Shown here piece after piece: positions 25,401 to 38,328 of a stretch of DNA of 64,000 nt. Under the pieces are notes generated by a model. That model searched no databases. It was given only the letters and a program-made list of their open reading frames with translations, and was not told the origin of the DNA. Location: assembly GCA_950295325.1 (NCBI GenBank), contig OX485809.1, positions 32,440,144-32,504,143 of the forward strand, given 5' to 3'. Both the position numbers and the translations under genes were made by a program. How positions within the stretch are numbered: position 1 is the stretch's first letter; each line of letters starts with the position of its first letter. Source of the DNA: Polytrichum commune. Taxonomy: Eukaryota > Streptophyta > Polytrichopsida > Polytrichales > Polytrichaceae.

Positions 25401-25440
25401 AAGCTCCCACTATCTTCTAAGAAAAATGTAAGGGCTCATA
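22432..25440. other. Upstream flank of the fucosyltransferase and intergenic DNA
   Basis: Presumed promoter on the minus strand up to about 22750. A 20-base T run at 22983-23003. A promoter-like GCTATATATACTTAGCAGG at about 24043-24061 has no convincing reading frame after it. Repeat density is lower than elsewhere and base composition is less AT-rich, so an unrecognised non-coding gene is possible. Confidence 0.35.
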
Positions 25441-26273
25441 TATCTTTTACCTTGGCCCAGTGTTCAAGTTTGAAGTGTGCACATGCATTTCAATGTGAAG
25501 GGCTTCAAAATAACCACACTTCACTCAAACTCTCAAACTTTTTTGAAACACTTCACCCAAAAATAAAAAAATACTAATTGATATTGGCCATTTTGTATTG
25601 AATATGAAAATAATATGATGTCTCACTGTATTGAAGAAGTACATGCAATAAAATGATGCACTAAACTTATTTAGATTCCCTACATAATGCACTTCATCAT
25701 CATCCAACTCCAAAGACAAAGCCCTCCAGTTTTTGGTCCATTTTCAAGTGTCAAAAATTCTAGCCCAATCCATATTTTCCATCGGAAGACCACATAATGA
25801 CACTCACATCAATGCATCCAATGTTTCAAGTGTCAATCGACTTCTGCGATCACTCTTCACCCGACTTTGGTTGGAAAATCCACGTTCACATATAGCTATA
25901 TATGTTTGCGAAGCCGCAGTTGCAGTCAACGCCGAGTCGAAGTTGCAAAACCGAAACTACAAGAGTTACTAGAATTTGGAAGTGTCTGCTAGGGTGCCAA
26001 GATTGGAGTCCCGCTATGTCTCTATGTGCAAATTGCAACTACTGTATTTTGTGACATGCAGTTTTTGCAAAGACCTTCACTATGAAAGGTGGAAACTTTG
26101 CATAGAACATTTCTGTGAAATGCCCCCCCCCCCCAAAAAAAAAGAAAAAAAGAAAAAAAACTAAATTGACAGCCAACACGACATTTGACAGGTGTTGAAG
26201 ACTTCATTACTGAACACTGCCTTGACCCATATATGCCACCAAGCTTGAGCTCAACTTGTTTGTGGCAATTAGG

Positions 26274-26440
26274 GTGTGTCACTATAGTGCCCATCCTCGA
26301 AAGGGGAGAGTAGTATTGCCCCAATGTCCCATTGTCCAATGGGCATCGGATCATTGACATTACGAACGGACACTTTATTCACACCGGCCCCTTGCTAAAA
26401 AGGAACCGGAGTTTCTATCTATCTTTCTATCTATCTATGG
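26274..26440 (-). repeat. GATA-microsatellite-linked repeat, copy 2 (inverted)
   Basis: Near-identical inverted partner of 1877-2036, again bordered by a (GATA)n run at the same end. Family unknown; the microsatellite end could be a retroelement tail or a shared boundary. Confidence 0.75.
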
Positions 26441-26806
26441 CAATTAGGGCATCCATGCATATATACAGACATGCATGTACCTTACTTTGTTTGCAACTCA
26501 GTCAATTTCTGAGTAAATTTCTGTCTGACGGTGGAGCTTAATTTGTTTGTGACGCAGTTGACTTTGATGCATCACTCTCCATGTTCCTTAATTAATGCTA
26601 GAAATGGTTACGGCAGTGCTGCATGCATGCAGTCCTTTCAGAAGGATTAATCAAAGACATAACTAATGGTACTGGATCCATGATCTGATGCTTGGATTCC
26701 AACTTGTGGTTTAGGGTGTATCTCGTGACCCCCTCCATACCTATTCTTTTATTGCATCCACGAGATGCAAGGTTGGCGAAGCGACTGATTACACTGTGGT
26801 AGGGTA

Positions 26807-27561
26807 CTATTCTCCCTCTTTAGTATGACATGTTTTGGAAATACAATAGAAAAAAAAAAACAGTCGTATTATCATCGAGGTGTCGTCTTCTCATTAACAT
26901 GACAAATGGTGTAAAGTTGTCGCACTGTTGAGGGAATACGAAAACATAAGTAATCTGAGATTTAAAATATATATACAACGAGTTTAAGCGATATAGATGG
27001 TATGAATTAATAACTCATAACTCCAAACAAAAACAACTAGTTTCAAGAACTCTTGAGATAGGGGTCCAAAGATCTTTGGTGTCGCCTACCCAAGTTAGCA
27101 ATTGTCATCTTATTTAAATTCCCTATTAATTTTTGAAAACTGATTATTTCATTCACACTAAAATATAAAGAGTTCTCTAATAAGAAACTAGACAATGATG
27201 ATGCATGACATTTAGCATCGAGGTATTGGCGATACCCTATCACCCGTGTACAAGGCAACACACTAGGTAGGAGGCCACTCTAACCCTAACCATGTCCATT
27301 CTACACTAGTAACCCTAATTCTCATTGAAGCTCCCTACGATAAACAAAGTTCCCAAGTACTTCCCAAGTGAAAATGGATGTGTTTTAGATGTACATAACA
27401 TAGATGAAAGGAATGTCAGCGTTGACTACCTCTTTAGTATGACAAAACGGAGATTCTAAATGCCGCATTATCGAGCGCCGTCGTCGTGTAAAAGAGGGCG
27501 TTTTGGGCCTACAAAGTTTGGTCGCACAAACAATGTGTCGTGAATTAACGAGGTTACACTG
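26807..27561 (-). mobile_element. Second pogo/Tigger-like relic, 755 bp
   Basis: Same left end (CTATTCTCCCTCTTTAGTAT, preceded by TA) and right end (AACGAGGTTACACTG) as the 1500-bp element. It keeps only the last ~55 residues of the transposase frame (27043-27261, minus strand: ASSLSSFLLENSLYFSVNEI and on to the Ser-Leu-rich end). It shares the subterminal sequence ACAAATGG with the larger copy. The right-hand TA is changed to TC. More deleted than its neighbour. Confidence 0.7.
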
Positions 27562-27657
27562 TCCATGTTGACACCCTCTGTGTGTGATCTTGTGTGGCCT
27601 CTGATTCTATCACGATTTCATCATCTTCCTCCACCAACATATCATACCCTCATCCAG

Positions 27658-28173
27658 TGATCAGGGAGATTTTTATGGGCATATTAGAGTTATCCTTTAA
27701 TTCAAAGGAGTTTGGTAGGGAGTTTCTTACAAACCTTCCATGTTTGGCAAGCTTGAGGTGCATGCATCGGAGGTCGTGTGGAGGTTTGAACCAATAACAT
27801 TCTATATCAAGGAATTGAGGGTCAAACTCAAAATGAACCTCAATGAACCGATATAGAATGTTATTGGTTCAAACCTCCACACGACCTCCGACGCATGCAC
27901 CTCAAGCTTGCCAAATATGGAAGGTTTGTAAGAAACTCCCTACCAAACTCCTTTGAATTAAAGGATAACTCTAATAATCGGTTTGAGATCCGAGTGTTTG
28001 CAAGTCCAACCGGCTACGTGCTCACATCCTCCAGTTTTCCTTTATTAAATCGGGGTATATTCTATAAATTCCTCTAAAATGATCGGTAATTTTCCTGCAG
28101 TCTTGAACTTCAACCAGTTATTTCTCAAGCTCGACCAGTTCATCTGTAACTAACTGCCGGTTCTGCCTGATCA
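27658..28173 (-). mobile_element. Family B copy interrupted by a 291-bp foldback element
   Basis: Outer ends TGATCAGGGAGATTTTTATG and GGTTCTGCCTGATCA. The family sequence GGGCATAATCGG is split after GGGCATA by the insertion at 27684-27974; otherwise the copy is nearly complete. Confidence 0.85.
27684..27974. mobile_element. 291-bp foldback element with TA target duplication
   Basis: Two arms of about 125 bp, beginning TTAGAGTTATCCTTTAATTC and its complement, differ at only about two positions. The loop is about 40 bp. TA at 27682-27683 and 27975-27976 is the duplicated target, shown by intact family B copies reading GGGCATAATCGG. Confidence 0.88.
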
Positions 28174-28839
28174 TTGCCCTCATCACTAAGTTTTTGTCTT
28201 TCCACAGAATCAACCGAACAAGACTCAATCAAAGTTCTGCTAATTGATTGCCTACACATGTTTGTTCCTTTTTCAATCAATCTTGTACTTTTGTTTGAAT
28301 GCATGATTTGGGTTATCTGTAGCTTGAAATTGTCAAGTTCATTTGAGATGATTAAATTCCCTGGCCACCTGCCGAATGTGTCAGAGCAGGAAGTCAACAG
28401 CTAAGTTAGTGTACTAGTTGAACTGTGTATCTACTAACAATGAATTGGTACGGTTGTTTATAGAAATAAATTTAGAGCGGCAACAATTGCAGGCCCACTT
28501 GGGGGCTGAGCGGGGGTGTGGCACTGGTTTATTGGCCTCTTGTCTCATAAAAAAGAAAAAAGAAAAAGGGTTTACATCCTCTTTCTTTGAATATATAGGT
28601 CCTCCTGATTGTGTTACTACTGTTCTCCCTCTTTAGTATGACACCTTTGGGAAACGCAAAAAATGTTGTATTATCGAGGTGTCGTCTTCTCGTTAATATG
28701 ACAAATGGCCTAAAATTGTCGTACTATCGAGGGAATACAAAAACATAAGAAATATGAGATTCAAACCATATACATTGAGTTTAGGGTTTAGGAAGTGTAT
28801 GAAATAATAACTTATAACTCCAAACAAATACAAAAATTC

Positions 28840-29457
28840 TCAAGAACTCTTGAAATAAGAGTTCAAAGATCTCTGGTGTTGCCTACCTAAGTTAGCAACT
28901 GTCATCTTCTCTAAATTCCCTACTAGCTTTTGAAAACTAATAATTTCATTAACACCAAAATGTAAAGAGTTGTCTAATAAGAAATTAGACAACAATGATG
29001 CATGATGTTTAGCATCACTAAGCTTTATTGTAGGTGGAGCAACATCATCCACATCTACTGAATGCAAATCAACATTAAGATCAAAGCCTTGTGCATGATT
29101 GACTCCCAAAGCGGCATCCACCAACTCATCAGTTGTCAATTCTAGCTCAGTAATCTCTTCCCCTTCCATCTGAATATAAGTCTCGATAGACATCTCATCA
29201 TCACCCAATCGCAATTTTGAAATCAGAGCACCAAGTTCATCTGATTCTTCTCGCATTCTATTCTTCTCCCTTTCATCAACTAAGGCAAAATCGGCATTCC
29301 ATGTTGCAAGTAATATACGCACCATCCTCCAACAATTCCTTACTATTTGTGCATCCAACTCACTCCATACTTCATAACTCCACATGATAGCTTGTCTGAT
29401 ATATATTGGAATGTCGATGTGATTAGAGGTAGGGTTTAGCAGCACAAACCTATCCAT
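28840..29457 (-). pseudogene. C-terminal fragment of a pogo/Tigger-type transposase
   Basis: An open frame of 205 residues starting MDRFVLLNP. Residues 20-50, with AIMWSYEVW and VRNCWRMVRIL, match the Trp/Asn-Cys-Trp pattern that follows the DDE catalytic core in plant pogo/Tigger (CENP-B-like) transposases. The rest is acidic (EGEEITELELTTDELVDAAL) and ends in a Ser-rich helix region shared with the relic at 27043-27261. No catalytic triad, HTH or CENP-B DNA-binding domain is present, so it cannot be an active transposase. The long open frame suggests fairly recent loss or chance survival. Confidence 0.65.
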
Positions 29458-29654
29458 TTCTGATGTAAGCAGAAGAGAAACTATGAATACAGTGATCAGA
29501 GTTGATTGAACTCGGTAGAAGATTGAAATGCTTACAGATTAGGCCGGCCACCAAACAAAAAATATATCAGGCTATGCTTAGGAGATGGAACATTTGCCAC
29601 ACAAATCAAGAAGCAAGATTCTGCGAGACTAGTCTGGAGTACTGCAAGATTGAA

Positions 29655-29790
29655 TTGGAGATTGTAGAAGATTGAATTGGAAACTGCAAGAATGCAAGAG
29701 AGTGCACAAAGATTGGAGATTGCAAGAATCCAAGAGAGTGCAGAAAGATTGGAGATTGCAAGAATCCAAGAGAGTGCACAAGAGGCAACA
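29655..29790. repeat. 36-bp minisatellite, about 3.5 units, inside the pogo relic
   Basis: Units start GATTGGAGATTGCAAGAATC and continue CAAGAGAGTGCA; the first unit is a variant (GATTGAATTGGAAACTGCAA). The period is 36 bp. It lies in the non-coding right part of the 1500-bp element and is absent from the 755-bp copy. Confidence 0.85.
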
Positions 29791-30119
29791 TACTAGGGAG
29801 GAGGCCCCTCTAACCCTAAACCAAGTCCATTCTACACTTGTAACCCTAATTATCATTAAGTTCCCAATGATAAGTGAAGTTCTCAAGTAGTTCCCAAGTG
29901 AAAATGGATGTATTCTAGATGTACATATCATGGATGAAAGGAATTTTAGCATTTATTCCCTCTTTAATATGACAAAATGCACGCTCTAAGTGTCGTATTA
30001 TCGAGTGTCATAGTCGTCTAAAAGAGGGAGTTTTGAACTAAGAAGTTTGGTCGCGCAAAAATGTGTCGTAATATCGAGGGTGTCGTCTTAACGAGTGTCG
30101 TACTAACGAGGTTAGACTG

Positions 30120-33100
30120 TAGTTGAATTTAGAATGCTCAATAAATCTTGAGCACATCATCCAATCTCATTATAGCATATGTCTTTTGGGTGTTTGTTCT
30201 TAACTACAAGCCTTACTATGTGCTACTCATGTATAGGTGTCCAATCAACTCCTGATATTCTACACTAGTATAGATTTTTTGGTCCTAATAAATTTTTGGG
30301 GAGAGTGGATGGGGATGCAAATAAAATCATCTTCATTTCATTTTATCATGTCGTACTCTTCAGTTACACTTTTAAATTAAAAATTAAAAAATAAAGACTA
30401 TTGACTACGCCAAATAGCCTTCGGCTTTGGTTAAAAGACTAAAGTGGGATATTATATGCAAGCCAATTGATGATGGTTAAGCTTATGCTTGTGCACCACA
30501 CTTGTTCCAATTAAAACAAGTTCAGTGCCAGACTATTGCCTAGGTGATTAGTGTGAGGTGAGTGACTGCCATAATTGCATGTACAGACACCAAGTGATTT
30601 ATAATTCCTATTCTAAAATGCACCAATGATGTTTATTAAACCGGAAATAACCTCAAATAACCATGTGATTGTCCTAATAAAGCTTGAATGAGACACCTAT
30701 ATGTTACACGAATCACCTTTTAAGTCTTCCCCGATTGTTTCCTTGGGTTTTGTCATATCCAACTCCTAACCACCCTTCAAACTTACTAATGGATTCCCAA
30801 ACCTCCCAAATATAGTTGTTTTTCCATATAACCCACTAGATGTCCCGTGTTTGATTCCTCGTGTACAAACTTGTCATTATTAACATTCACCTATGTAGAT
30901 GGTAAGGAATATTGGCTTGCGGTGAGCCTTCCCATATGCTCAGTACAACCTAACACTCCAAACTCTCTACATAGGTTTCAAACACATATTAAGGGTAGTT
31001 TTTTTTAAGGGTGGCAAAATTTTGCTTTAGGCATACAAGAAAATTTTAACCCTACCTATCATGTTCAAAATAAATTTGTACACAAAAAGTTCCGCGCAAT
31101 GCCCCTAATGTTTTTGCCACACTCATAAGGCACCCTATGACCACGGACATACAACCCATGTTTCATGAGCCTGCTCATATTCTAGTTTTCTCCCTTGATC
31201 ATTACCTCTTGTCGCTTCTCATTGTTGTTTCTTGTCATTGGTTTCATCTAGGTTCACCAGTGGTGTTTAGTGGGGGTGTGGTACATGACAAGTTGTCGTA
31301 GGTTCACTTGGATGATGACATGGAATTCAACACACATGCTATGAACACCACCTTTATATGTCTCCCTCAACTTATGCTTGCACCCGAAATGAACCACATC
31401 CCACACAAGTTGATGTTTCCCATTTCTTTCAACCTAAATCTACAATTGTGATAACTCACTTTGTTTGTCTTCTAGTATTTTTGCCAACTGCAGGAAATCC
31501 TCTAGTTGAGATTGGCAAGTATCATCTTGCATCATCTTTTACAATGGAAGTGTTGTGGTACTAGAGGATGTTGTGTCTCCATTTAGCTTTGTTATTAGAA
31601 GTATTTGCGTTCTACTTAACTAGATCATAGTTTTTAGTAGATTGGCAACATATACATATGGTATCAATGGTATACTCTCTCATATTCAAATTCGCTCTCA
31701 CGTGTTTGTCTGATGCAACGACCTTGTCATTATCAATTGGCAACAAAATGGTAATGAATGGACCCAATAACTTCAGTTTCACCCATTGTTCCTACTTCTC
31801 ATCACAGTGTGGGTTGTGGCACTCTCATCCATTGACAACAATTGTTGAGGATGACCTCAATAATATAATTTTCATTGTTGATATCCTTAGATGCTTCGGC
31901 TTTGCTTTGAAAGCGTCTAGTTTGTTAAAGGACATATATTTCAATACCATAGCAAAGCAATTTGTTTCATTATCTTCCATGTGAATTCAATGACAACATT
32001 TTGAAAACATTTATTGTCCTCATGTTAAAAACTATGGTTGCCCAAATGAACAAGTTGGAATTGCATGTTTGCTAATTCATTGACAATTGGTACCTTGGAG
32101 GAGCAATGAACATCCATTGCTCATACCCACTACAAATTGGAACCACAGTGTATCCCCACACACCCCGCCCAAATGTTGTATGTTGTGCACAATAGAGTTG
32201 ATTTGACTAAAATTTGTGTCCTTGTTGATCACCATGCACACACTATGACTTCGGGTGGATATCGAGATGCAATCTAGATTGTGAAGAAGTTTGTACGAGG
32301 AGGCTGCACAAAGCCTATGCATCCTCACATCTGCAATTTCTCTTATTGTCAACGAAAATTGGTTGGTGACGACAATGTTGGTGCATGTTGCATTTTGATG
32401 TAGTGATGTTTGTTGAGTTTTCACATCATTTTTAAACATTTGTTTTGTTTCAATATTTGTACATAACATTACTTAGTTCATGCTCTTTCGCCATTTCTAA
32501 ATAAAAAGATGCCATATTCTATAGGGACCTTGTTGCAACACTAACACAAAAGCTCCCATTTTTTGAAAATCGTATCAAGTTTATTTATGCCTTTGGCTAA
32601 GTAATTCTCTTGCCTAGGGTAGGTGGCAAGTGGAACTTAGCAATCTTATGTAGTTAACTTGTAAAACTTTAAGGGCTAAAACATGTTTTGGCACCACAAT
32701 ACACGTGTACATTTTGTTGTTCTCTTCAAATATGTATGTATGTATGTATTTATAGAATAATTGATGTACACAATACCATTAGATACAATAAAATTGATCC
32801 TACATAAAAAAAAACTATCTAGGAGAAAAAAATGTAATCACCATTTGGATGGCAATTTGGGGTGAATACACATAGACTAGGTAGTTGATTCTTGTCAATA
32901 AGGTTGTGAGCAATGACACCGACAACGATGTTTTTCAACTCATATATATATGAATATCTTATTCTATACCAAAGTCAAGATTCTTGAGCTCATGAATTAA
33001 TCATGTACACCCCCTCTCCCCACTCCAATAATGTCAACTATTGAACTAAGAATGCTTATCATATTTTGAACACACAATCCAATGCCTTTTAAACAAGTGT

Positions 33101-34524
33101 AAATTGGGTATTTGGTCTTGGAGTCACGCCAATCAAACTTGTCCATTCCAACCATCCGTTGAAGTGGTCCACTACAACTCATGGCAAGAAAATACATAAA
33201 TACATCATTGTGGTTGCCAATTCCCCCAAATCCGCAACCAAAAACCTCCAGTTGGCAGCTAAAATGAGTAATTTGTTCATTTTCTCAGAGAGAGAGAGAG
33301 AGAGAGAGAGTTGTCATTTTTTAAAGTTTTTCTCAAAGCTTGATCTTCCTCTTTTCAAAGGCATTTTCCTTTCTATTCTTCATCAAAATGAAGCAAGGGT
33401 GGATGGGTGGGATTTTCTGTCATCACAAGTCTATTGCTTACCTAAACATTGCTTCCAACATTGTAACCATGAATTTAGTGCTATGTTTTACATCACATTA
33501 AGTTGATTGAACTTTGAACTAGAAATATGTATACATATCAAAGTAGTTAGATACTCCTCTATGTTTCCTTGCTTTCAAATAAAAGTTTAATAGCATAAGT
33601 TGTCATAAAGGCATAAAGTATTAAAATGTAATGATATGTGTCATGGTAAACCAATATCCATCACATATGGCAACTGAGTTCAAAATATAGTCTAATACAT
33701 GACTTCATTGTGCCCAATGACTATTGTTACAACCAAGTAACAAATGAAAGATATGATATGTAGACTTGCATACCTCATTTGTATGTATTCTCAATGTCTC
33801 AACTATTTTTTGGAATTTGTGTATACACCAAGATACTAATTCAAAGTAACATAATAACTTTCACAAGTGTAAGATTTCAAGAGTGAAAGAGCATCCAAAC
33901 ATGAATAATGCATTATTGTTGGTGTTGAAAATGTGAAGAGCTAGCCCCACCTGCACCCATGCCAATCCAAACATACAAATGTGTGTTAGAAAGGCACGTG
34001 TTAGGTGTCTTCAGCTAGGCTTAGTTGCAATCCATGTCACACATTTCCCACACCTATCAAGTCCATTGAATGTTTGTAAACATCGAAGTTCGATACAAAA
34101 CAATGAGTATACAAACCTGCTATTTTGCCATATTGTGTAACTTTCTTGGACAGTAACAATATTTAGTACAACAAACACCAAGCGCCTCCACACTAACCAT
34201 ATATCCACTTAGTTTTCATATATCCACTTAGTTTCATTGAACAATCTAAGCCAAGTGTTTCCTACTCCAAGCATGTAAAAGAGTTTTCACATGAAAGAGT
34301 CTAGCGTTTAAGTATTAGTTTAGTAAGGTATAGTGGTTGCTTTAGGTCACTGAAAACCTAAAATGTGAAGCGTGGTAACTTCCTTAACCATGGTTTGTTA
34401 ACTCATGGTTAAGTATAGTGTAATGTTTTAGCATTGGTGTAAAACCTACTAAGTATTACAAGCTTGGTAGGAGGTTTTAATCAACTTGTCAAGAGTATCA
34501 AATTTTATTATTTATATAATTTAA

Positions 34525-34560
<36 letters not shown>

Positions 34561-35810
34561 CAAAGCTTACTTCAAACTTATTTACTTCTTAATACATCCT
34601 CTTGTTTAGAGGCCATCTATTCTTCTAGAAATATATATGTGCCTTTCAAAACTCGAGAGGGTGGGTGGGACCATCCTTCAAAACCATATTTTTGCACTTC
34701 TATCTCCATATTATTGTAATCACCTTATCTCGGTATACTTCTAAAAAAGTTAAACCTTAGCCACCTAAGCTACTAAGGTTTCACCCTTTGTACCCTTAAG
34801 CAATGTGTTGCATTCCATATCCAAAGTTTACAAAGTCAAGTTCAACATAAGACATGTTCAAGGATATTTCAAGGTTCTATCACAAATCAAACATGTTTTA
34901 TAATCCAAATCATACCGTGGAACATCTAAGCAACATACACATATTGTTTTTGAAAGAAGATGATATATAAAACCTAAGATTGCCATCAAATTTGTGAAGG
35001 GTTTGCCTCACATGTGCCCATACCACCAACCAAATTCACATAGAGGGTTAATAATGTACACGAGGTGAATTACAGTAGAACCCAATTGTTATCTATGTCA
35101 CACAATCATGTACGACATAATCATACATTTTGTATTAATGAATACACGTATTACCAATGAGTATTCTACCTGTTCCTTAGCCATTTGAACCTTGTGCGAC
35201 CGAAATTTGTGGCAAGTTGCACACACCTCCCACCTTTACTAGTCCGCACCACTTACACTAATCCCAAAAGTTACTTAGGATAAACGGCCACTTGCGGCTT
35301 AACCTTTGAAAGAAGATTCTTATGTTTCCTTTCATTTAATATAAGATTAGGTAACCATTTTTTACCATAGATGTAAAGTATCAAATCTATGATGGATATT
35401 TGTTAGGTCATTTTTATCTAACCCTATAGTAATTTTCTTTGGGATTATATTTTGTTACCGGGTCAATTCATTTATGCTAAAGTAAAAAAAATATGGAGAG
35501 AGAGAGAGAGAGAGAGAGATGCCACCCTCTTAGGGCCGCATTACAGTAGCAGTCAAGGCCGTGAAATCTTGGGACCAACTTAACCAATATTTGAGTTACT
35601 TTGAAGCTCAAGCCGACCTCAATTAAACAATAAAAAAACAAATATCCTAGCGGCCAAGGATCACTAATGTAAAGCCATAGAGGTTGAGGATCAGAGCCCA
35701 AGGCTTGAAAACTTCATATACCTCCTTGCATCTTTTACTCATTCTCTTTGAGCTCTTTATGTTTTGAGCTTTGTCTCACCTCTTGAGCTTTAGGGTTTTG
35801 TATATGCACT
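30120..35810. other. Gene-poor AT-rich interval
   Basis: Family A arms at about 30130-30260 and 32960-33130; GA microsatellites at 33289-33311, 34528-34557 and 35497-35519. The longest frames (31658-31984 plus, 32077-32469 minus, 33159-33506 plus) have no recognisable domain. Confidence 0.4.
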
Positions 35811-36790
35811 ATGGATTCCCATAGACACAAAACCTTGGTGGCTTTAGTATTTTTTATGGCCATTCGATACATCATGACGGTTGTAATAGCTGCACAACAA
35901 CTTGCTATTGGTCACCACTATGGAGCTATGACGATGATGTTTGCCATGATGATTGAGAGCAATAAATCACGAGAACGTAATGTTTGGATATACGAGAGAG
36001 CTTGTAAATACATGGAGAGACAATTGATGAGTAGCTATTCAACTCGAATGTTCAAGCAACGAATAATGTTGAATTCATTAAATTTTACATATTTATATTT
36101 AATTGTTGCACATTCTTTGAGAAAATTAAATTCTCATATACGAGCTTGTATTCCAGTAGAGACACGTATAACTATAACACTAGGTCGATTAGGAAGTGAT
36201 AATACATTACAAATGTGTGGTAAGGTCTTTGATTAAAAATACAACTTCTATTATATTTAGAGATTTTTGTGAATATATTAGGAAAAATCTAAAGCCTTTA
36301 GTATTTAAAAAATCTAATAGTCAAAGTATAAAAAGAATAGCAGGAGAATTTGAAGCATTGCAATGAATTCCATATGTTATTGGAGCTATAGATGGCAACC
36401 ACATATCTAAAATTGCTCCTAAGCTTAATCTAATATTTTACTATTGTCATAAGGAATTTTATTCATTTTTACTCCAAAGACTAGTAGACTCAAATTGCAA
36501 ATTTTGGGACTATGATTTCGGATAGGCGAGACCTTATCATAATTGTGCATTGTTTCAATGAACTGAAATAAGAAAAATAATAATGAGAGTTTTATATCTA
36601 CCTTATAAATTGATTGAAGATGCAACACGTTCCATGAAACCCTGGTTTTATTCTCCATTCAAAGGAGAGAATGATGGTCTATCAAAACCAAAAGCTCACT
36701 AGAATTTTATCCAATCTAGTTCAAGAATAACAATTGAAGATCATTTGGATTACTAAAAGGACGATGGAGATTCTATTGAAAAAAATGAAT
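35811..36790 (+). pseudogene. PIF/Harbinger (HARBI1-like) transposase pseudogene
   Basis: The first 141 codons are open (MDSHRHKTLVALVFFMAIRY onward) and include a HARBI1-type segment with RACIPVETRITITLGRLGS. The similarity then continues in other frames: FRDFCEYIRKNLKP, then PYVIGAIDGNHI (the first catalytic Asp with its GAIDG context), CKFWDYDFG, and a late block resembling the GLLKGRWR motif. Frame changes and in-frame stops separate these blocks, so the gene is dead. Codon use is very AT-rich, like the surrounding intergenic DNA. I could not locate the element's terminal repeats or the MYB-like partner gene that PIF elements usually carry. Confidence 0.75.
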
Positions 36791-38085
36791 ATGCCACTGA
36801 AGCATCTACTGGACTTGGTCACTGCTTCGTTATGTCTACACAACCCTCTAAACATGGCATTTTTCTTTTGCATTGCAACTTTTCAACAATCTCTATAGGT
36901 TCAGTGATCGGATTGAGCTGATCATAAGTGTTTGACACTGAAAAAAACAAATCCGATCTTCTTGCTACGATAGGGTGGAATGGTTGAAAATCGTGAGATC
37001 CTACACTAGACACGCCTCTCTTGCAACTCGGGTGACCCATCAATGATCCTTGCGGCATATTACGATGATCTATCCATTCTACAAGCAAGCAATCACACAC
37101 AGACAAAGCAAGAGCAAGGAACAAGAAGTGAAGAAGAAACTAATGAGTGAAGATCAAAAGTGTGAAGGGTTTAGGTCTAGAGTTGGCATTCGTTTCATCC
37201 AACGGTGGAGATCAAGTGCAAAAATTAGATTTTATATGTATACTCGTAGGCCCTTTGTTGGCCTCCCAATCCACGAGGGTTCCTTTTGTGCCTTGGGGAC
37301 CATCTCAAGGCCAACATTTTATAGGTTAAAATATTCAATTAACTGTTGGCCTTGAATCCTAGTCTAAAGCTCTTTGGGTTGGCCTTAAGCTCTCAACCAA
37401 TAGGATCGCGAGATTTCCCTTGCCTTTTGGCCTCGATTCCTATTGTAAAGTGGGCCTCATTGTTGGCGTAAATGAGAGACACTTCACCTTGATCATAGTG
37501 TGAGCTCATATCCAAACCAAGGATGGGTTTCCTAAGCAAGGCTATGAAACAAATGATACTACCTCTTGTTAGAGGTGGCCCATGCCACAAAAGGACGGTT
37601 CACACAGGGTCCCGAGTCCTTTAAAGTCAATCTGTGCAATTTTAGCCATTGAGAGCATGAAAGTTGGGACTTATACTTGTCAAGCCAAAAGCTAAACCCA
37701 ACTCTCAACACAAGACCCATGAATATATTTCCATAAAATAAATCAAGATCTGAGTACAATGACAATTGACCATATTTTAACGATTTCTTGCAACTTCAAA
37801 ATTGGGACTTTACCTCCATGTTGGGACTTGCTAACATTAGTGGCACTTGGGACCTATGTGAACGGGCCCTCCCCTCATCAAACGTAGGTGTCCGATTAAG
37901 AAAAGTAACCGAATTAGGCTCTGTCTTCCTGTTGCCCTTGAATGACGTGGCTGTGAGTGACCAATGACAATCCGCAGGGGACGCCCTTGATCCAGCTGCA
38001 ACCCCAGCTAGGCGCCTCACCTTCAACCTCCTTCCACCGACATCGCCCATCCTTGTATATTCCCCTATCCCCGCCCCCCCCCAAA
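36791..38085. other. Intergenic: no gene recognised
   Basis: Contains a family A terminal piece at about 37885-37918 (GGTGTCCGATTAAGAAAAGT) and repeated GGCC-rich words near 37250-37440 (TTGGCCTC, GGCCTTG). No coding domain seen. Confidence 0.4.
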
Positions 38086-38292
38086 TGAACGGGGAGGATT
38101 GACCGCTGGTTACAGATGAACCGGTTGAGTTTCAGAAACAACCGGTAAAAAGTTAAAGACTTCAGAAAAGTTACCTGTCGTGTTAGAGGAATCTAGAGAA
38201 TATGCCTCAAACTAGTAAAGAAAAACAGAAAAGGTGACCGGCTGGACTTGGAAACGCTAGGATCTCAGACCGATTATGACCAACAATGCCTA
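38086..38292 (+). mobile_element. Family B copy
   Basis: Starts TGAACGGGGAGGATTGACCG and carries ACAGATGAACCGGTTGAGTT. Its 3' end is degraded around ATTATGACCAACAATGCC. It lies about 35 bp before the next copy in the same orientation. Confidence 0.7.
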
Positions 38293-38328
38293 ACTTCAGC
38301 AACGAATTCGCCGGCGACTTGTCCAGCT

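Larger units (their letters stand above)
28620..30119 (-). mobile_element. pogo/Tigger-like DNA transposon relic, 1500 bp, TA target site
   Basis: The ends are imperfect inverted repeats (left CTGTTCTCCCTCTTTAGTAT; right, read inward, CAGTCTAACCTCGTTAGTAC; 17 of the first 24 positions agree) and both are flanked by TA, as in Tc1/mariner-pogo elements. Subterminal direct motifs such as TCGAGG and GTCGT recur at both ends. The element keeps only the C-terminal part of a transposase reading frame (28840-29457, minus strand) and a minisatellite; the catalytic DDE part is missing, so it is an internally deleted, non-autonomous copy. Confidence 0.75.

Noticed and set aside
25733-25972. 79-aa frame resembling part of a transposase end (FTRLWLENPRSHIAIYVCEA)
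   Set aside because: No catalytic or dimerisation motif could be confirmed; similarity is too weak to name a family.
32077-32469. 130-aa minus-strand frame, one of the longest outside the named genes
   Set aside because: No domain, no splice-site support and AT-rich composition like its surroundings; not called a gene.
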